A DNA stretch of 64,000 nt, taken from assembly GCF_018129995.1 (NCBI RefSeq), contig NZ_JAFCKS010000003.1, positions 372,001 through 436,000 on the forward strand. The letters are read 5' to 3'. The stretch is from Bradyrhizobium sp. SZCCT0153 (GTDB taxonomy: Bacteria; Pseudomonadota; Alphaproteobacteria; Rhizobiales; Xanthobacteraceae). The notes beneath the pieces were generated by a model, which was given only the letters and a program-made list of their open reading frames with translations, was not told where the DNA came from and searched no databases. Below are positions 1 to 14,043 of this stretch, piece by piece (position 1 is the first letter of the stretch; the number at the start of each line of letters is the position of its first letter). The position numbers were made by a program, and so were the translations under genes.

Positions 1-2464
<2,464 letters not shown>

Positions 2465-2490
2465 TCCCGATCAGCAAGCGACAAACAAAA

Positions 2491-2515
2491 GGGCGGCCGA
2501 GAGGTCGCCCTTTTT
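2491..2515. terminator. Bidirectional intrinsic terminator between katG and sod
   Basis: Stem GGGCGGCC / GGTCGCCC (one G-U pair) with a GAGA loop, followed by TTTTT on the plus strand. AAAA directly before the stem gives a U tract on the minus strand too, so the hairpin can end both convergent genes, katG and sod. Confidence 0.85.
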
Positions 2516-2533
2516 CGTTGGCCCGGATTGTCG

Positions 2534-3265
2534 TCACACGTCGAGTGTGCCGGCCTTGGCGGCTGTAAAACGTTCGCCCACGACCTTCCAGTTCACCGTG
2601 TTCCACCATGCCTTGAGATAATCGGCGCGACGGTTCTGGTAGTTCAGGTAATAGGCGTGCTCCCAGACGTCGTTACCGAGCAGCGCGCGCTTGCCGTCCA
2701 TCATCGGATTGTCCTGGTTGGGCCGCGTCTCGATCGCGAGCTTGCCATCCTTGCCGACAGTCACGAACACCCAGCCCGAGCCGAACACGCGCCCGCCGGC
2801 TGCGTTGAAGTCGGTCTGGAATTTTTCCATGCCGCCCAGATCGCTGTCGATTGCAGCGAGCAGGGCACCTTCCGGCTTGCCGCCGTTCGGCCCCATGATC
2901 TGCCAGAACATCGTGTGATTGGCGTGGCCGCCCATGCTGTTGCGGACGCCGGTGCGGATTGCTTCCGGCACGGCGCCGAGATTGCCCAGCACTTCGCCGA
3001 CAGGCTTTTCCGCGAGCTGCGGATTGTCCTTGGCGAAATTGTTCAGGTTGGTGATGAACGCCTGGTGATGGCGGTCGTGATGGATCTCCATCGTCTTGGC
3101 ATCGATATGCGGTTCCAGCGCGTTCGCCGGATAGGCCAGCGGTTCTAGCTTGAACGGACCTGCGGCCGCCATGGCAGCCTGCGCGAACAGGAGGCGCGGG
3201 GCAGCAGCAGTCGCGACGAGGCCGGTTGCAGCGACCATGAGACGGCGCCGGGATAGGGATGACAT
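2534..3265 (-). CDS. sodA: Superoxide dismutase, Mn/Fe family, with Tat signal
   Basis: Iron/manganese superoxide dismutase (243 aa), converting superoxide to hydrogen peroxide and oxygen. The metal ligands are visible: His62 (MEIHHDRHH), His117 (GGHANHTMFW), Asp199 and His203 (NDVWEHAYY). The GGHANH and NQDNP segments resemble manganese or cambialistic enzymes more than strict iron enzymes, but metal use cannot be fixed from sequence. The N-terminus has an SRRRLMVAATG twin-arginine motif, a hydrophobic stretch and an Ala-rich cleavage region near residue 35. The enzyme is therefore predicted to be exported folded to the periplasm. It is convergent with katG, so periplasmic and cytoplasmic oxidant defence sit together. 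Confidence 0.93.
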   Translation of the reverse strand: MSSLSRRRLMVAATGLVATAAAPRLLFAQAAMAAAGPFKLEPLAYPANALEPHIDAKTMEIHHDRHHQAFITNLNNFAKDNPQLAEKPVGEVLGNLGAVPEAIRTGVRNSMGGHANHTMFWQIMGPNGGKPEGALLAAIDSDLGGMEKFQTDFNAAGGRVFGSGWVFVTVGKDGKLAIETRPNQDNPMMDGKRALLGNDVWEHAYYLNYQNRRADYLKAWWNTVNWKVVGERFTAAKAGTLDV

Positions 3266-3422
3266 GTGGTTCTCCTGTCTGGGGACGATCCGCCGATACG
3301 GCGGACGGCCGTGACAACAGGTACGCAGCAGCGACCATCGCCGGTTTCGATCGCAGTCATTGTGACGCTGCGGCGGAATCGCGCATTGCCATTCCGGTGA
3401 TGCAGGCTGCTGACGGCCAATG

Positions 3423-3446
3423 AAAAGGGCGGCCTCTCGGCCGCCC
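3423..3446 (-). terminator. Intrinsic terminator of pnp
   Basis: Perfect 8-bp stem GGGCGGCC / GGCCGCCC with a four-base loop and a TTTT tract on the minus strand, 27 bp past the pnp stop. It is nearly the same sequence as the katG-sod terminator. Confidence 0.85.
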
Positions 3447-3472
3447 CTCGTGTTTCCGATGGTCCCGAGCGA

Positions 3473-5629
3473 TTACTCGCCGGCCGCTTCGCGCGGGGCC
3501 TTCTCGCCGTCGCCGCCCTTGCCTTCGAGGTCTTCGCCGGTGGTCTGGTCGACCACCTTCATCGACAGGCGGGTCTTGCCGCGGTCGTCGAAGCCGAGCA
3601 GCTTGACCTTGACCTTGTCGCCTTCCTTGACGACATCGGAGGTCTTCTGCACGCGCGCCGAAGCGAGCTGGCTGATGTGGACGAGACCGTCCTTGGAGCC
3701 GAAGAAGTTCACGAAGGCTCCGAACTCCATCACCTTGACGACGGTGCCGTCATAGATCTGGCCGACTTCCGGATCGGAGGCGATCGACTTGATCCACTTG
3801 ATCGCGGCCTTCATCGCCTCGCCGTCGCTGGAGGCGACCTTCACGGTGCCGTCGTCCTCGATGTTGACCTTGGCGCCGGTCTTCTCGACGATCTCGCGGA
3901 TCACCTTGCCGCCGGTGCCGATCACTTCGCGGATCTTGTCGGTGGCGATCTTGAAGGTTTCGATGCGCGGCGCATATTCGCCGAGCTCGGCACGGGCGTT
4001 GGTGAGTGCCTTGGCCATTTCGCCGAGGATGTGGATACGCCCATCCTTGGCCTGGCCGAGTGCGACCTTCATGATCTCTTCGGTGATGCCCTCGATCTTG
4101 ATGTCCATCTGGAGCGAGGTGATGCCCGCTTCCGTGCCGGCGACCTTGAAGTCCATGTCGCCGAGATGATCTTCGTCACCGAGGATGTCGGAGAGAACCG
4201 CGAAGCGCTTGTCTTCGAGGATCAGGCCCATCGCAATGCCCGCGGTCGGCCGCTTCAGCGGAACGCCGGCGTCCATCAGCGCGAGCGAGGCGCCGCAGAC
4301 CGAAGCCATCGACGAGGAACCGTTGGATTCGGTGATCTCCGAGACCACGCGGATCGTGTACGGAAACTCGTGATGCGGCGGCAGCACCGGATGGATCGCG
4401 CGCCAGGCCAGCTTGCCGTGGCCGATCTCGCGGCGCTTGGTGCCGCCGAGGCGGCCGGTCTCGCCGACCGAGTAGGGAGGGAAGTTGTAGTGCAGCAGGA
4501 ACGTCTCTTTGTACGTTCCCGACAGCGCGTCGATGTACTGCTCGTCTTCGCCGGTGCCGAGCGTGGTCACGACCACCGCCTGGGTCTCGCCGCGGGTGAA
4601 CAGTGCCGAGCCGTGGGCGCGGGGCAGCACGCCGACTTCGGCGATGATGTTGCGCACGGTCTTGCTGTCGCGCCCGTCGATGCGCTTGCCGGTGTCGAGG
4701 ATGTTCCAGCGAACGATCTTGGCTTCGAGCTCCTTGAACACGCCGCCGATGCGCAGCTTGTCGTATTTCGGCTCCTGCCCTTCGGGGAAGTAGTGCGCGA
4801 TCACCTTTTCCTTGACCTTGCCGACCGCGGCGTAGCGATCCTGCTTGACCGGAATGGCGTAGGCGGCGCGCAGCTCCTGCTCGACCATGCCGAGCATTTC
4901 CTTTTCGAGCGCCGAGTTGTCGATCACGGTGACTTCGCGCGGTTCCTTCGCGGCCTTCTCGGCAAGCTCGATGATCGCGTTGATCACCGGCTGGAAGTGA
5001 CGGTGACCGAACATGACCGCGCCGAGCATGATGTCTTCGTTCAGTTCCTTGGCTTCCGATTCCACCATCAGCACGGCGTCGGCGGTGCCGGCCACGACGA
5101 GGTCGAGCTGGGTGTCGACCATCTCGTCGAGCGTCGGGTTGAGGATGAACTCGTCATTGGCGAAGCCGACGCGCGCGGCGCCGATCGGGCCCTTGAACGG
5201 AGCGCCCGACAGGGTCAGCGCAGCCGACGAGGCCACCAGCGCGACGATATCGGGATCGTTCTCCATGTCGTGCGACAGCACGGTGACGATCACCTGGGTC
5301 TCGTTGCGCCAGCCGTCGACGAACAGCGGGCGGATCGGACGGTCGATCAGGCGGGAGACCAGCGTCTCCTTCTCGGTCGGACGGCCCTCGCGCTTGAAAT
5401 AGCCGCCGGGAATGCGGCCCGCGGCGTAGGTCTTTTCCTGGTAGTCGACGGTCAGCGGCAGGAAGTCGACGCCTTCGCGCGGCGACTTCGCCGCGACGAC
5501 GGTGGCGAGCACCACCGTCTCGCCATAGGTGGCGACGACGGCGCCGTCGGCCTGGCGCGCGATCTTGCCGGTTTCCAGCTTGAGGGGACGTCCACCCCAG
5601 TCGATCTCGACCGAATGCTTATTGAACAT
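3473..5629 (-). CDS. pnp: Polynucleotide phosphorylase
   Basis: PNPase (718 aa), the 3'-to-5' phosphorolytic exoribonuclease of the RNA degradosome. Two RNase PH-like domains lie at about 1-210 and 310-540, followed by a KH domain ([16 protein letters not shown], about 560-610) and an S1 domain ([18 protein letters not shown] type, about 625-690). The second core has the phosphate-site region FTRGETQAV and the conserved segment [18 protein letters not shown]. It is the last gene of the rimP-to-pnp series, but a terminator follows rpsO, so it probably has its own promoter. Its 460-bp leader carries a long hairpin that may serve autoregulation. Confidence 0.98.
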   Translation of the reverse strand: MFNKHSVEIDWGGRPLKLETGKIARQADGAVVATYGETVVLATVVAAKSPREGVDFLPLTVDYQEKTYAAGRIPGGYFKREGRPTEKETLVSRLIDRPIRPLFVDGWRNETQVIVTVLSHDMENDPDIVALVASSAALTLSGAPFKGPIGAARVGFANDEFILNPTLDEMVDTQLDLVVAGTADAVLMVESEAKELNEDIMLGAVMFGHRHFQPVINAIIELAEKAAKEPREVTVIDNSALEKEMLGMVEQELRAAYAIPVKQDRYAAVGKVKEKVIAHYFPEGQEPKYDKLRIGGVFKELEAKIVRWNILDTGKRIDGRDSKTVRNIIAEVGVLPRAHGSALFTRGETQAVVVTTLGTGEDEQYIDALSGTYKETFLLHYNFPPYSVGETGRLGGTKRREIGHGKLAWRAIHPVLPPHHEFPYTIRVVSEITESNGSSSMASVCGASLALMDAGVPLKRPTAGIAMGLILEDKRFAVLSDILGDEDHLGDMDFKVAGTEAGITSLQMDIKIEGITEEIMKVALGQAKDGRIHILGEMAKALTNARAELGEYAPRIETFKIATDKIREVIGTGGKVIREIVEKTGAKVNIEDDGTVKVASSDGEAMKAAIKWIKSIASDPEVGQIYDGTVVKVMEFGAFVNFFGSKDGLVHISQLASARVQKTSDVVKEGDKVKVKLLGFDDRGKTRLSMKVVDQTTGEDLEGKGGDGEKAPREAAGE

Positions 5630-5675
5630 AGATGTCTTCTTTCATGGGTTCTCGAAAGAAGGACGGATCGAAAAA

Positions 5676-5751
5676 CAAAAACCATGCGCAAGATTGCGGG
5701 ACGTTGATCGAAGAGGGCGATCAGCGTCCTGCGATCCTGCCATGGTTTTTG
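5676..5751 (-). promoter_or_regulatory. Long hairpin in pnp 5' leader
   Basis: An imperfect stem-loop of about 75 nt ends roughly 47 bases before the pnp start. The outer arms are CAAAAACCATG and CATGGTTTTTG; the inner arms are CGGGACG / CGTCCTG and GATCG / CGATC. On the transcribed strand the outer arm runs into a GGTTTTTGTTTTT tract. In E. coli the pnp leader has an RNase III-cleaved stem used for autoregulation. A similar role here is inferred; a terminator-like attenuator is the alternative. Confidence 0.6.
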
Positions 5752-5904
5752 GATTTCGGATGGCGTCCATCCCTTCGGGTCATACGGGCGCCTTGCCCGT
5801 TTTGCCCAGCCGCCGGATTGCCGCTGGACTGTCAGTCGGCACGAACGCGAACACCGAACCGCGGTCTTCGCCGATCATGCCCCGGATGCGAATCGTCACT
5901 CGAG

Positions 5905-5988
5905 TATGATCCGGAAAAGTGCGAAGCGGTTTTCCGACAAGATCATGCTCAAACAACAATCCAAAGTGCGATTCTTATCGCGCTTTGG
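5905..5988. repeat. Dispersed palindromic repeat, copy 1, in pnp-rpsO spacer
   Basis: Positions 5905-5949 carry ATGATC...CGGAAAA...TTTTCCG...GATCAT nested palindromes. The same 45-bp unit recurs at 24572-24616 with almost no changes. A second palindrome follows at 5961-5988 (CCAAAG.GCGAT / ATCGC.CTTTGG). It resembles a repeat I remember as abundant in Bradyrhizobium intergenic regions. The rest of the 463-bp spacer has no supported gene. Confidence 0.8.
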
Positions 5989-6059
5989 GCCCGCACCCGA
6001 CGCGCACGCAGCCTCGATCAAAAACCTTTGAACAAACGCTTTCGTTCGAAACCACGCGC

Positions 6060-6083
6060 AAAAACGCGCGCCGTTGGCGCGCG
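6060..6083 (-). terminator. Intrinsic terminator of rpsO
   Basis: Perfect stem CGCGCGCC / GGCGCGCG with a three-base loop and a TTTTT tract on the minus strand, ten bases past the rpsO stop. It separates rpsO from pnp. Confidence 0.85.
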
Positions 6084-6092
6084 CAAGAACTC

Positions 6093-6362
6093 TTAACGAC
6101 GAATGTTGTGCTTCTCGAGCAGTGCCTTGTACCGCGCCTCGTCCCTCTTCTTGAGGTAATCGAGCAGCGAACGGCGGGTCGAAACCAGCTTCAAGAGGCC
6201 GCGACGCGAATGGTTGTCCTTCACGTGGGTCTTGAAATGGTTGGTGAGGTTGTTGATGCGTTCCGACAGGATCGCGACCTGAACCTCGGGCGAGCCGGTG
6301 TCGCCGGCCTTGTTGGCATTCGTCTTGATGACTTCCGCTTTGCGTTCTGCGGCAATCGACAT
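6093..6362 (-). CDS. rpsO: 30S ribosomal protein S15
   Basis: S15 of the small ribosomal subunit, 89 aa, the standard length, which binds 16S rRNA and helps order the platform. It has the usual helical S15 sequence: [32 protein letters not shown] and a RRSLLDYL segment. The ATG at 6362 is chosen over a TTG two codons upstream because it gives the standard MSIAAERK start. It begins two bases after the truB stop and is translationally linked to it. The rpsO-pnp order matches E. coli, but a strong terminator lies between the two genes here. Confidence 0.97.
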   Translation of the reverse strand: MSIAAERKAEVIKTNANKAGDTGSPEVQVAILSERINNLTNHFKTHVKDNHSRRGLLKLVSTRRSLLDYLKKRDEARYKALLEKHNIRR

Positions 6363-6364
6363 CG

Positions 6365-7483
6365 TCAATTTCTCTCGTTGCGACCGGAGCTGGCAGTCAG
6401 GCCGGTCAGGTTGAACACACGCTTGGGGATGATTTCGCCATTGCCAACTTCAGCAAGCGCGAGAAGCCGGCCTGCCACCGTGACATAGACTGTGCCGCTA
6501 CAAGTGGGCGCATCCCGTCCGCGCAACAAAACGGCCTGGCCCCGATGGAGCCTTGCCGCATCAGCCCGAGTGACGGCCAGTGCCGGGATGTCGTCCAGCG
6601 CGGTCTCAACGGGCATAAGCGCGTCGGCGAGGCTGCCCTCGCCGGACGCGGCTCTATCGCACAAAGCCTCCAGCTGATCCAGCGGAATCATGTCGTTTTC
6701 GTCAAATGGGCCGACCAGGGTCCGCCGCAGCGCGCAGATATGACCGTAAGTCCCGAGAATCCGGCCCATATCGCGGGCCAGCGCGCGGACATAGGTGCCC
6801 TTGCCGCACTCCGCCTCGAACACGGACCGGTCGTTATCCGGTTGATCTACAAGGGTTAAATGGTGAATCTCGACCGGGCGGGGAGCCAGTTCCACGATCT
6901 CGCCGTCGCGGGCGAGATCGTAGGCGCGCTCGCCCTGGACCTTGATCGCGGAATAGCGCGGCGGGATCTGCTCGATCACGCCGGTGAAGCGGGGCAGCAG
7001 GGCCAGAATGGCCTCCCGTGTCGGGCGCTGGTCGGAGATCGCGGTCACCCGGCCCTCGATGTCGTCGGTGTCGCGCTCCTCGCCCCAGCACACGGTGAAC
7101 TGGTAGCGCTTGCGGCCGTCCATGACGAAGGGGACGGTCTTGGTGGCCTCGCCGAGCGCGATCGGCAGGCCGCCGGAGGCGAGCGGATCGAGCGTACCGG
7201 CATGACCGGCGCGCTTGGCGTTGAAAAGGCGCTTGAGCACGGCGACCGCCTGCGTCGAGGTCATGCCGATCGGCTTGTCGAGCACGACCCAGCCATGGAC
7301 GTCGCGCCGGTCGCGGCGCGGCTGGTTGCCCTTCTGCTTGCCTGCGCGCGGATCGTTGTTGACGCGGCGCTGCTCCTGATCCGGCTGCGAATTGCCGCTC
7401 ATGTCCGCAAAATTATTTTTCTGCGCGTCGCGCTGATCGGTCTCTTCGCCGCCGATCGTGCCGTGAGCCGGGTCCATCGTCAT
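6365..7483 (-). CDS. truB: tRNA pseudouridine(55) synthase
   Basis: TruB makes pseudouridine at position 55 in the T loop of elongator tRNAs. The catalytic region [19 protein letters not shown] holds the essential Asp, and [13 protein letters not shown] is the usual family start. The 372-residue protein has about 60 extra N-terminal residues, rich in Gln, Asn, Asp and Arg, ahead of that start. They look disordered and are not part of the fold. An internal Met (MSGNSQPD, residue 28) is an alternative start. The chosen ATG overlaps the rbfA stop, which favours coupled translation. Confidence 0.95.
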   Translation of the reverse strand: MTMDPAHGTIGGEETDQRDAQKNNFADMSGNSQPDQEQRRVNNDPRAGKQKGNQPRRDRRDVHGWVVLDKPIGMTSTQAVAVLKRLFNAKRAGHAGTLDPLASGGLPIALGEATKTVPFVMDGRKRYQFTVCWGEERDTDDIEGRVTAISDQRPTREAILALLPRFTGVIEQIPPRYSAIKVQGERAYDLARDGEIVELAPRPVEIHHLTLVDQPDNDRSVFEAECGKGTYVRALARDMGRILGTYGHICALRRTLVGPFDENDMIPLDQLEALCDRAASGEGSLADALMPVETALDDIPALAVTRADAARLHRGQAVLLRGRDAPTCSGTVYVTVAGRLLALAEVGNGEIIPKRVFNLTGLTASSGRNERN

Positions 7484-7911
7484 TGCTCTTCTTCCCGATC
7501 CGAATCCGGATCCTGTTCCAGGTCCTTCTGCACCGCAGGTGTTCGCAAAAGCTTCTCGATCCGTTCCGCTTCGTCGAATCGTTCGTCGACGCGGAAGCGA
7601 AGATCAGGTGCAAATTTCAGGTTAACGCGCCGCGCGACCTCGCCGCGCAGGAATTTCTTGTTGCGGTCGAGCGCAGCGATGATGATCCCGGTGTCGCGGC
7701 CACCGAGCGGCATCACATAGACTGTTGCGAGCTTCAGGTCGGGCGACATCCGCACCTCCGGCACGGTGATGATGTGATCTTCGAGGTCCGCATCATGCAC
7801 ATTGCCTTGCGCCAGAATCTCGGCCATCGCATGGCGAACCTGCTCGCCGACGCGCAACTGGCGTTGCGAGCCGCCCGGCGCGGAACTCTTCTTCTGATGA
7901 TGGCGGGGCAT
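7480..7911 (-). CDS. rbfA: 30S ribosome-binding factor A
   Basis: RbfA (143 aa) assists late maturation of the 30S subunit and 16S rRNA 5' end processing. The single KH-like domain is recognisable from [36 protein letters not shown] and [19 protein letters not shown]. The C-terminal tail ([14 protein letters not shown]) is acidic and probably disordered. It lies between infB and truB as in most bacteria and overlaps the truB start by four bases. Confidence 0.96.
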   Translation of the reverse strand: MPRHHQKKSSAPGGSQRQLRVGEQVRHAMAEILAQGNVHDADLEDHIITVPEVRMSPDLKLATVYVMPLGGRDTGIIIAALDRNKKFLRGEVARRVNLKFAPDLRFRVDERFDEAERIEKLLRTPAVQKDLEQDPDSDREEEQ

Positions 7912-7988
7912 CTGGAAATCACCTCGTCATGCCCGCGTTTGGGACACGGGCATTGTCATTTGTCCTGTTGAAACGAATGAGAGGCGGA

Positions 7989-8009
7989 TGGCCGGAAAAA
8001 ATCCGGCCA
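7989..8009. other. Perfect hairpin in infB-rbfA spacer
   Basis: TGGCCGGA / TCCGGCCA, 8-bp perfect arms around five A residues on the plus strand. There is no U tract after it on the minus strand, so it is more likely an mRNA stability or processing hairpin than a terminator. Confidence 0.5.
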
Positions 8010-8065
8010 CCGCACTCTCGCTATTTCAGCTCAAAAAGATCCGTGCGCTTCGGTAAGATTTGGAC

Positions 8066-10771
8066 TTACAGGGAGCGCTGGATCGTCTCCACGCGGTAAC
8101 ACTCGATCACGTCACCGGCGCGCATGTCGTGGTAGTTCTCGAAGGCCATGCCGCATTCCTGACCGGACTGGACTTCCTTCACTTCGTCCTTGAAGCGCTT
8201 CAGCGTCGACAGCTTGCCTTCGTGCACGACGACGTTGTCGCGGATCAGGCGCACATTGGCGCCGCGTTCCACGGTGCCGTCGGTGACGCGGCAGCCGGCG
8301 ACCTTGCCGACCTTGGAGATGTTGAAGATCTCCAGGATCGCGGCATTGCCCAGCATGGTTTCGCGCAAGGTCGGCGCGAGCAGGCCGCTCATGGCCTTCT
8401 TCACGTCGTCCACGAGGTCGTAGATGATGTTGTAGTAGCGGATCTCGATGCCGTTGCGCTTGGCGGCCGCAGCGGCCTCCTTGTTGGCACGAACCGAGAA
8501 GCCGATGATCGCGGCGTTGAAGCCTTCCGCGAGCGTCACGTCGGATTCCGAGATGCCGCCGACACCGGCATGCAGGATGCGCGCGGCGACTTCGTCGGTG
8601 CCGAGCTTCTCCAGCGAGCCGAGGATCGCTTCCAGCGAACCCTGCACGTCGGCCTTGATGATCAGCGGGAATTCCTTGCGGCCCGCGGTCTTCAACTGCG
8701 ACATCATCTGCTCGAGCGAGCCGCGCATGCCGGAGATCGAGGCAGCCGCGTTCTCGCGCTTCTGGTGCGCGCGGTAGCTGGTGACCTGGCGGGCGCGGGC
8801 TTCGTTCTCGACCACGGCGAGACGATCGCCGGCTTCCGGCGGACCGTTGAAGCCGAGCACCTCGACCGGCACCGAAGGACCCGCCTCCTGCACCGTGTCG
8901 CCCTGATCCGAGATCAGCGCGCGGACGCGGCCCATTTCGGCGCCGGCGACGATGATGTCTCCGACACGGAGCGTGCCGCGCTGAACCAGCACGGTCGCGA
9001 CCGGACCACGGCCGCGGTCGAGCTTGGCCTCGATCACGGTGCCTTCGGCCGGGCGATCCGAATTGGTCTTGAGGTCGAGAATGTCGGCCTGGAGCGCGAT
9101 CATCTCGAGCAGCTTGTCGAGATTGGTCTTGTTCTTGGCGGACACTTCGACGTCGACGACTTCGCCGCCGAAGGATTCCACCTGCACCTCGTGCTGGAGC
9201 AGCTCGGTGCGCACGCGCTCTGGCTTGGCGTCGGGCTTGTCGATCTTGTTGATGGCAACGATGATCGGCACCCGCGCCGCCTTGGCGTGGTTGATGGCTT
9301 CGATCGTCTGCGGCATGACGCCGTCATCGGCCGCAACCACCAGCACGACGATGTCGGTCACCTTGGCGCCGCGGGCGCGCATTGCGGTGAACGCGGCGTG
9401 GCCGGGCGTGTCGATGAAGGTGATCTTCTTGCCGCTTTCGGGCGACAGCACCTGATAGGCGCCGATATGCTGGGTGATGCCGCCGGCTTCGCCGGAGACG
9501 ACGTTGGCATGGCGGAGCGCGTCGAGCAGCGAGGTCTTGCCGTGGTCGACGTGGCCCATCACGGTCACCACAGGTGAACGCGTCTCGGTGTCGGTGGAAT
9601 CCTCGATCGCGTCGAACAGGCCTTCTTCAACGTCGGACGCGGCAACGCGCTTGACGGTGTGACCCAGCTCTTCGGCGATCAGCTGCGCGGTGTCGGCGTC
9701 GATCACGTCGGTGATCTTGTGCATCGCGCCCTGCTTCATCAGCATGCGGATGACGTCGACCGCACGCTCGGCCATGCGGTTGGCGAGCTCCTGGATCGTG
9801 ATCGCTTCCGGAATGATCACCTCGCGGATGAGCTTTTCCTTCGGCTCGTTCGCGGCATGGCCCTTCAGGCGCTGGGTGCGGCGGCGGAACGAGGCGATCG
9901 AGCGCTCGCGGACGTCGTCGGCATTGAATGCGGTGACGACCGTCAGGCGGCCGCGCTCCTTCTGCGGGCCGGGCTTGTGGGTGGGCTTGGGGGCTACCAC
10001 AGGCCGCGCAGCGCCGCCGGGGCCGCGGCGGATCTGGCGCGGACCCTCGTCCTCGTCCGGTCCGGCTGCGACAGCGGGGGCGCGGCCCACCGGGCCTCCC
10101 GGCCGCTGCGTGGTCGTTCCAGGCCTCGCCGTCGTCGTTCCGGGGCGGGCCGTGGTGGTCGTCCCGGGCCGGGCCGCAGGTGCTCCGGGCCGCGGTGCAG
10201 GAGCAGCCGAGGCCGTCGCTGCAGGGCGCGCCGCGGATTGCGGTTGCTCGCCTTCGCCAAAGCGCTTCTTGGCCTCGGTTTCGGCCTTGCGCCGGGCTTC
10301 CTCTTCGTGGCGGTGACGCTCATCCTCGGCCTTGCGGCGGGCTTCGGCGGCCTCGCGCTCGGCGCGCTCGGCGTTTTCGCGGACAGCGCGGCGCTGGGCC
10401 TCTTCCTCGGCATGGCGGCGCTCTTCGACTTCGCGCACCTTGGCATCGGCCAGCGCGCTGGCGCGGGCGGAACGTTCGTCCTCGGTCAGCGTACGCAGCA
10501 CCACGCCGGATCCGGCGTTGCGCGGCTGGGCGGGCGGGGCGGGGCGAGACGGCGCTGGCGCAGCCGGTGCCGGCTTTGCAACAACCGTGGGCGCCTGCGG
10601 CTCGGGGCTGCCGTCGATCCGGCGCTTGCCGCGCTTCTCGACCACGACCTGCTTGCTGCGGCCATGGCTGAAGCTCTGGCGCACAGTGCCCGTTTCGACG
10701 CGCGGCTTGAGCGATAGCGTCTTGCTCGGAACGCTCAGCTTCTTGTCGTCAGGGGTCTTGGTATCAACCAT
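8066..10771 (-). CDS. infB: Translation initiation factor IF-2
   Basis: IF-2 (901 aa) is the GTPase that places initiator tRNA on the 30S subunit and promotes subunit joining. The GTPase motifs are complete: GHVDHGKT (406-413), DTPGHAAF (from 454) and NKID (508-511). An IF2_N domain lies at about 315-370, and the C-terminal half has the usual beta-barrel and tRNA-binding domains. Residues 1-300 are a long charged extension with an Ala/Glu/Arg coiled region (about 95-175) and a short ARPGTTT tandem repeat (194-225). Such extensions vary widely among alphaproteobacteria. It lies in the rimP-nusA-ylxR-infB-rbfA operon. Confidence 0.98.
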   Translation of the reverse strand: MVDTKTPDDKKLSVPSKTLSLKPRVETGTVRQSFSHGRSKQVVVEKRGKRRIDGSPEPQAPTVVAKPAPAAPAPSRPAPPAQPRNAGSGVVLRTLTEDERSARASALADAKVREVEERRHAEEEAQRRAVRENAERAEREAAEARRKAEDERHRHEEEARRKAETEAKKRFGEGEQPQSAARPAATASAAPAPRPGAPAARPGTTTTARPGTTTARPGTTTQRPGGPVGRAPAVAAGPDEDEGPRQIRRGPGGAARPVVAPKPTHKPGPQKERGRLTVVTAFNADDVRERSIASFRRRTQRLKGHAANEPKEKLIREVIIPEAITIQELANRMAERAVDVIRMLMKQGAMHKITDVIDADTAQLIAEELGHTVKRVAASDVEEGLFDAIEDSTDTETRSPVVTVMGHVDHGKTSLLDALRHANVVSGEAGGITQHIGAYQVLSPESGKKITFIDTPGHAAFTAMRARGAKVTDIVVLVVAADDGVMPQTIEAINHAKAARVPIIVAINKIDKPDAKPERVRTELLQHEVQVESFGGEVVDVEVSAKNKTNLDKLLEMIALQADILDLKTNSDRPAEGTVIEAKLDRGRGPVATVLVQRGTLRVGDIIVAGAEMGRVRALISDQGDTVQEAGPSVPVEVLGFNGPPEAGDRLAVVENEARARQVTSYRAHQKRENAAASISGMRGSLEQMMSQLKTAGRKEFPLIIKADVQGSLEAILGSLEKLGTDEVAARILHAGVGGISESDVTLAEGFNAAIIGFSVRANKEAAAAAKRNGIEIRYYNIIYDLVDDVKKAMSGLLAPTLRETMLGNAAILEIFNISKVGKVAGCRVTDGTVERGANVRLIRDNVVVHEGKLSTLKRFKDEVKEVQSGQECGMAFENYHDMRAGDVIECYRVETIQRSL
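10097..10192 (-). repeat. Tandem ARPGTTT-coding repeat inside infB
   Basis: Residues 194-225 of IF-2 contain successive units of the form (A)RPGTTT, encoded by near-identical 21-24 bp units. The repeat lies in the disordered N-terminal linker and could vary in copy number between strains. Confidence 0.7.
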
Positions 10772-10841
10772 TCAGCAGTCCTAATCCTGATCTGTTAGCG
10801 TTGTGCGTTGCCGCACCGTCCTATCGGGTCGTCGTTGTCTC

Positions 10842-11525
10842 TCAGAAATCCTGGCCGGGCTTTTCGGCAGTCTTGTCAGCGTCCGCCATCCGGTATCGGA
10901 CCAGCATCTGGCTACGTGACAGGAATGACTTGCTCGCCGGGCCCGCGAGCAGGGCAGCATGTATCACATTTGACCGGGTAAGTGCCAAATCCAATTCTAT
11001 CGATTTCAGTGCGGTAACGACGGGAATCTGCGGCTTGCCACCGCGATTTCCGCCGCTTTGACGCGCCAGCGTGTCCAATTTGCGGATTCCGTCCGCGGCC
11101 CCCTCGCTGGCGTGGATCAGGACCTCGACCGTGCCTTCCCGAAGCGCGCTTTCGACCTTGCCGAAGCCGGCCACGATCTGGCCCGCCTTGGCGGCAATCC
11201 CAAGGGCTTCGGTCACGCTCCGAACCAGAAGCGCCTCGATATCGGCGGGAAGCGTCTGGGGAATGCGCAACTCGCGCTTGAAGGCCCTACCAAAATGGTG
11301 ACGCCGCACGGCTTCCGCAACCACCTCGCGCGAGGCGGTGACCCACATGCCGCGTCCCGGCAGCTTGCGCTTGAGATCGGGAACTATATCGCCTTGGGGC
11401 GAGACGACGAAGCGGATCAGTTCGTCGATCGGCCGGACCTCGCGGCTGACCGCGCACATCCGCATGGTCGCGGACCTTTCGGTCCGCGGGCCATTGTCGA
11501 GATCGTGGTCAGTATCTGCGAGCAT
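10842..11525 (-). CDS. YlxR/L7Ae fused RNA-binding protein
   Basis: A 227-residue protein with two parts. An N-terminal YlxR (DUF448) domain at about 17-95 contains MCAVSREVRPIDELIRFV and the signature GRGMWV. A C-terminal L7Ae/L30e-like fold at about 105-190 contains ALGIAAKAGQIVAGFGKVESAL. Between nusA and infB many bacteria carry ylxR and an L7Ae-like gene separately; here they are one protein, common in alphaproteobacteria. RNA binding is expected from both domains, but no exact role is established. It starts 24 nt after nusA and is followed by infB after 70 nt. Confidence 0.92.
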   Translation of the reverse strand: MLADTDHDLDNGPRTERSATMRMCAVSREVRPIDELIRFVVSPQGDIVPDLKRKLPGRGMWVTASREVVAEAVRRHHFGRAFKRELRIPQTLPADIEALLVRSVTEALGIAAKAGQIVAGFGKVESALREGTVEVLIHASEGAADGIRKLDTLARQSGGNRGGKPQIPVVTALKSIELDLALTRSNVIHAALLAGPASKSFLSRSQMLVRYRMADADKTAEKPGQDF

Positions 11526-11548
11526 CCGAGCGGCATTCTCCTTTGCCC

Positions 11549-13159
<1,611 letters not shown>

Positions 13160-13161
13160 GG

Positions 13162-13917
13162 CTAGTCTCCTTCGTCAGGCTCGATCTCGCCCCGTCGCGC
13201 GCGTTCGGCGGCCAGGCGATGCTTCTTTGTGTTGGTCGGGGCCGGCTTCTTCTTCGGCTTGGTGTTCTTGGTGATCTTCGCGCTGATCTCCGCGTGCGGC
13301 GCAGCCGGCGGCTCCAGCCCGAGATCGCGGCGCATCTTGCGCTCCTCGGCCTTGCCGCGGCGCATGGATTCCGCGATCAGCTCGTCGGTGAGCACGAGCC
13401 GTGCCTCGCCGATGTCTTCCATGGTCAGGAGAACGTCGGGACTATCGCCCGCCTTGACGTCCTCGCGATGCAGGTGCACGCGGTCGCCTTCGACGGCACC
13501 GAGCGTGCCGCGGAACCGCTTCCGTCCCTCATGGGCGACGGCCATGTCGATCTTCACCAGATAGCCGTAATAACGCTCGAAATCGGAGCGCCGCACCAGC
13601 GGGCGGTCGATCCCCGGCGAGGAGATTTCCAGCCGATAGGCGCGATCGATCGGGTCGGCGACGTCGAGCACCGGCGACAGCGCCCGCGAAATCGCCTCGC
13701 AATCCTCGAGTTGCATCGAACCGTCCGGCCGCTCGGCCATGATCTGCACGGTGCAGCCGGATTCCGCCGAAATGCGGATCCGCACCAGACGGTAGCCCAT
13801 GCCCTCGAGCACCGGGCCTGCGACCGCGGACACCCGTGCCGCCACGCCCGGCTCGACCACGAGCCTCGGCTCTGCCAGCAATTCGGCATCCGTGGAACCA
13901 AGGTTCGGTTCGGTCAT
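13162..13917 (-). CDS. rimP: Ribosome maturation factor RimP
   Basis: RimP (251 aa) aids 30S maturation. The N-terminal RimP domain includes [26 protein letters not shown] and the C-terminal SH3-like part follows at about 130-185. The last 70 residues are a basic, Lys-rich extension ([20 protein letters not shown]). The ATG at 13917 is used; a TTG four codons upstream would extend it slightly. It heads the rimP-nusA-ylxR-infB-rbfA-truB-rpsO operon and has a 5' leader with a strong hairpin terminator. Confidence 0.95.
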   Translation of the reverse strand: MTEPNLGSTDAELLAEPRLVVEPGVAARVSAVAGPVLEGMGYRLVRIRISAESGCTVQIMAERPDGSMQLEDCEAISRALSPVLDVADPIDRAYRLEISSPGIDRPLVRRSDFERYYGYLVKIDMAVAHEGRKRFRGTLGAVEGDRVHLHREDVKAGDSPDVLLTMEDIGEARLVLTDELIAESMRRGKAEERKMRRDLGLEPPAAPHAEISAKITKNTKPKKKPAPTNTKKHRLAAERARRGEIEPDEGD

Positions 13918-14043
13918 ATCAGAGGTCAAGGCGCTCGTTGGATAAGGCTTGGGTTAAGGCTTGGTTAAGACTTTGAAAGCCCGCTGCGGAACTTTCCCGA
14001 CAGCGCGTCGGCTGCATCTCCCACCAAGCCGCGTTCAGGTAAT

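Noticed and set aside
3677..5707. Long plus-strand open frame (676 codons) opposite pnp
   Set aside because: It is an antisense shadow of a GC-rich gene. It has no recognisable protein motif, and pnp is certain.
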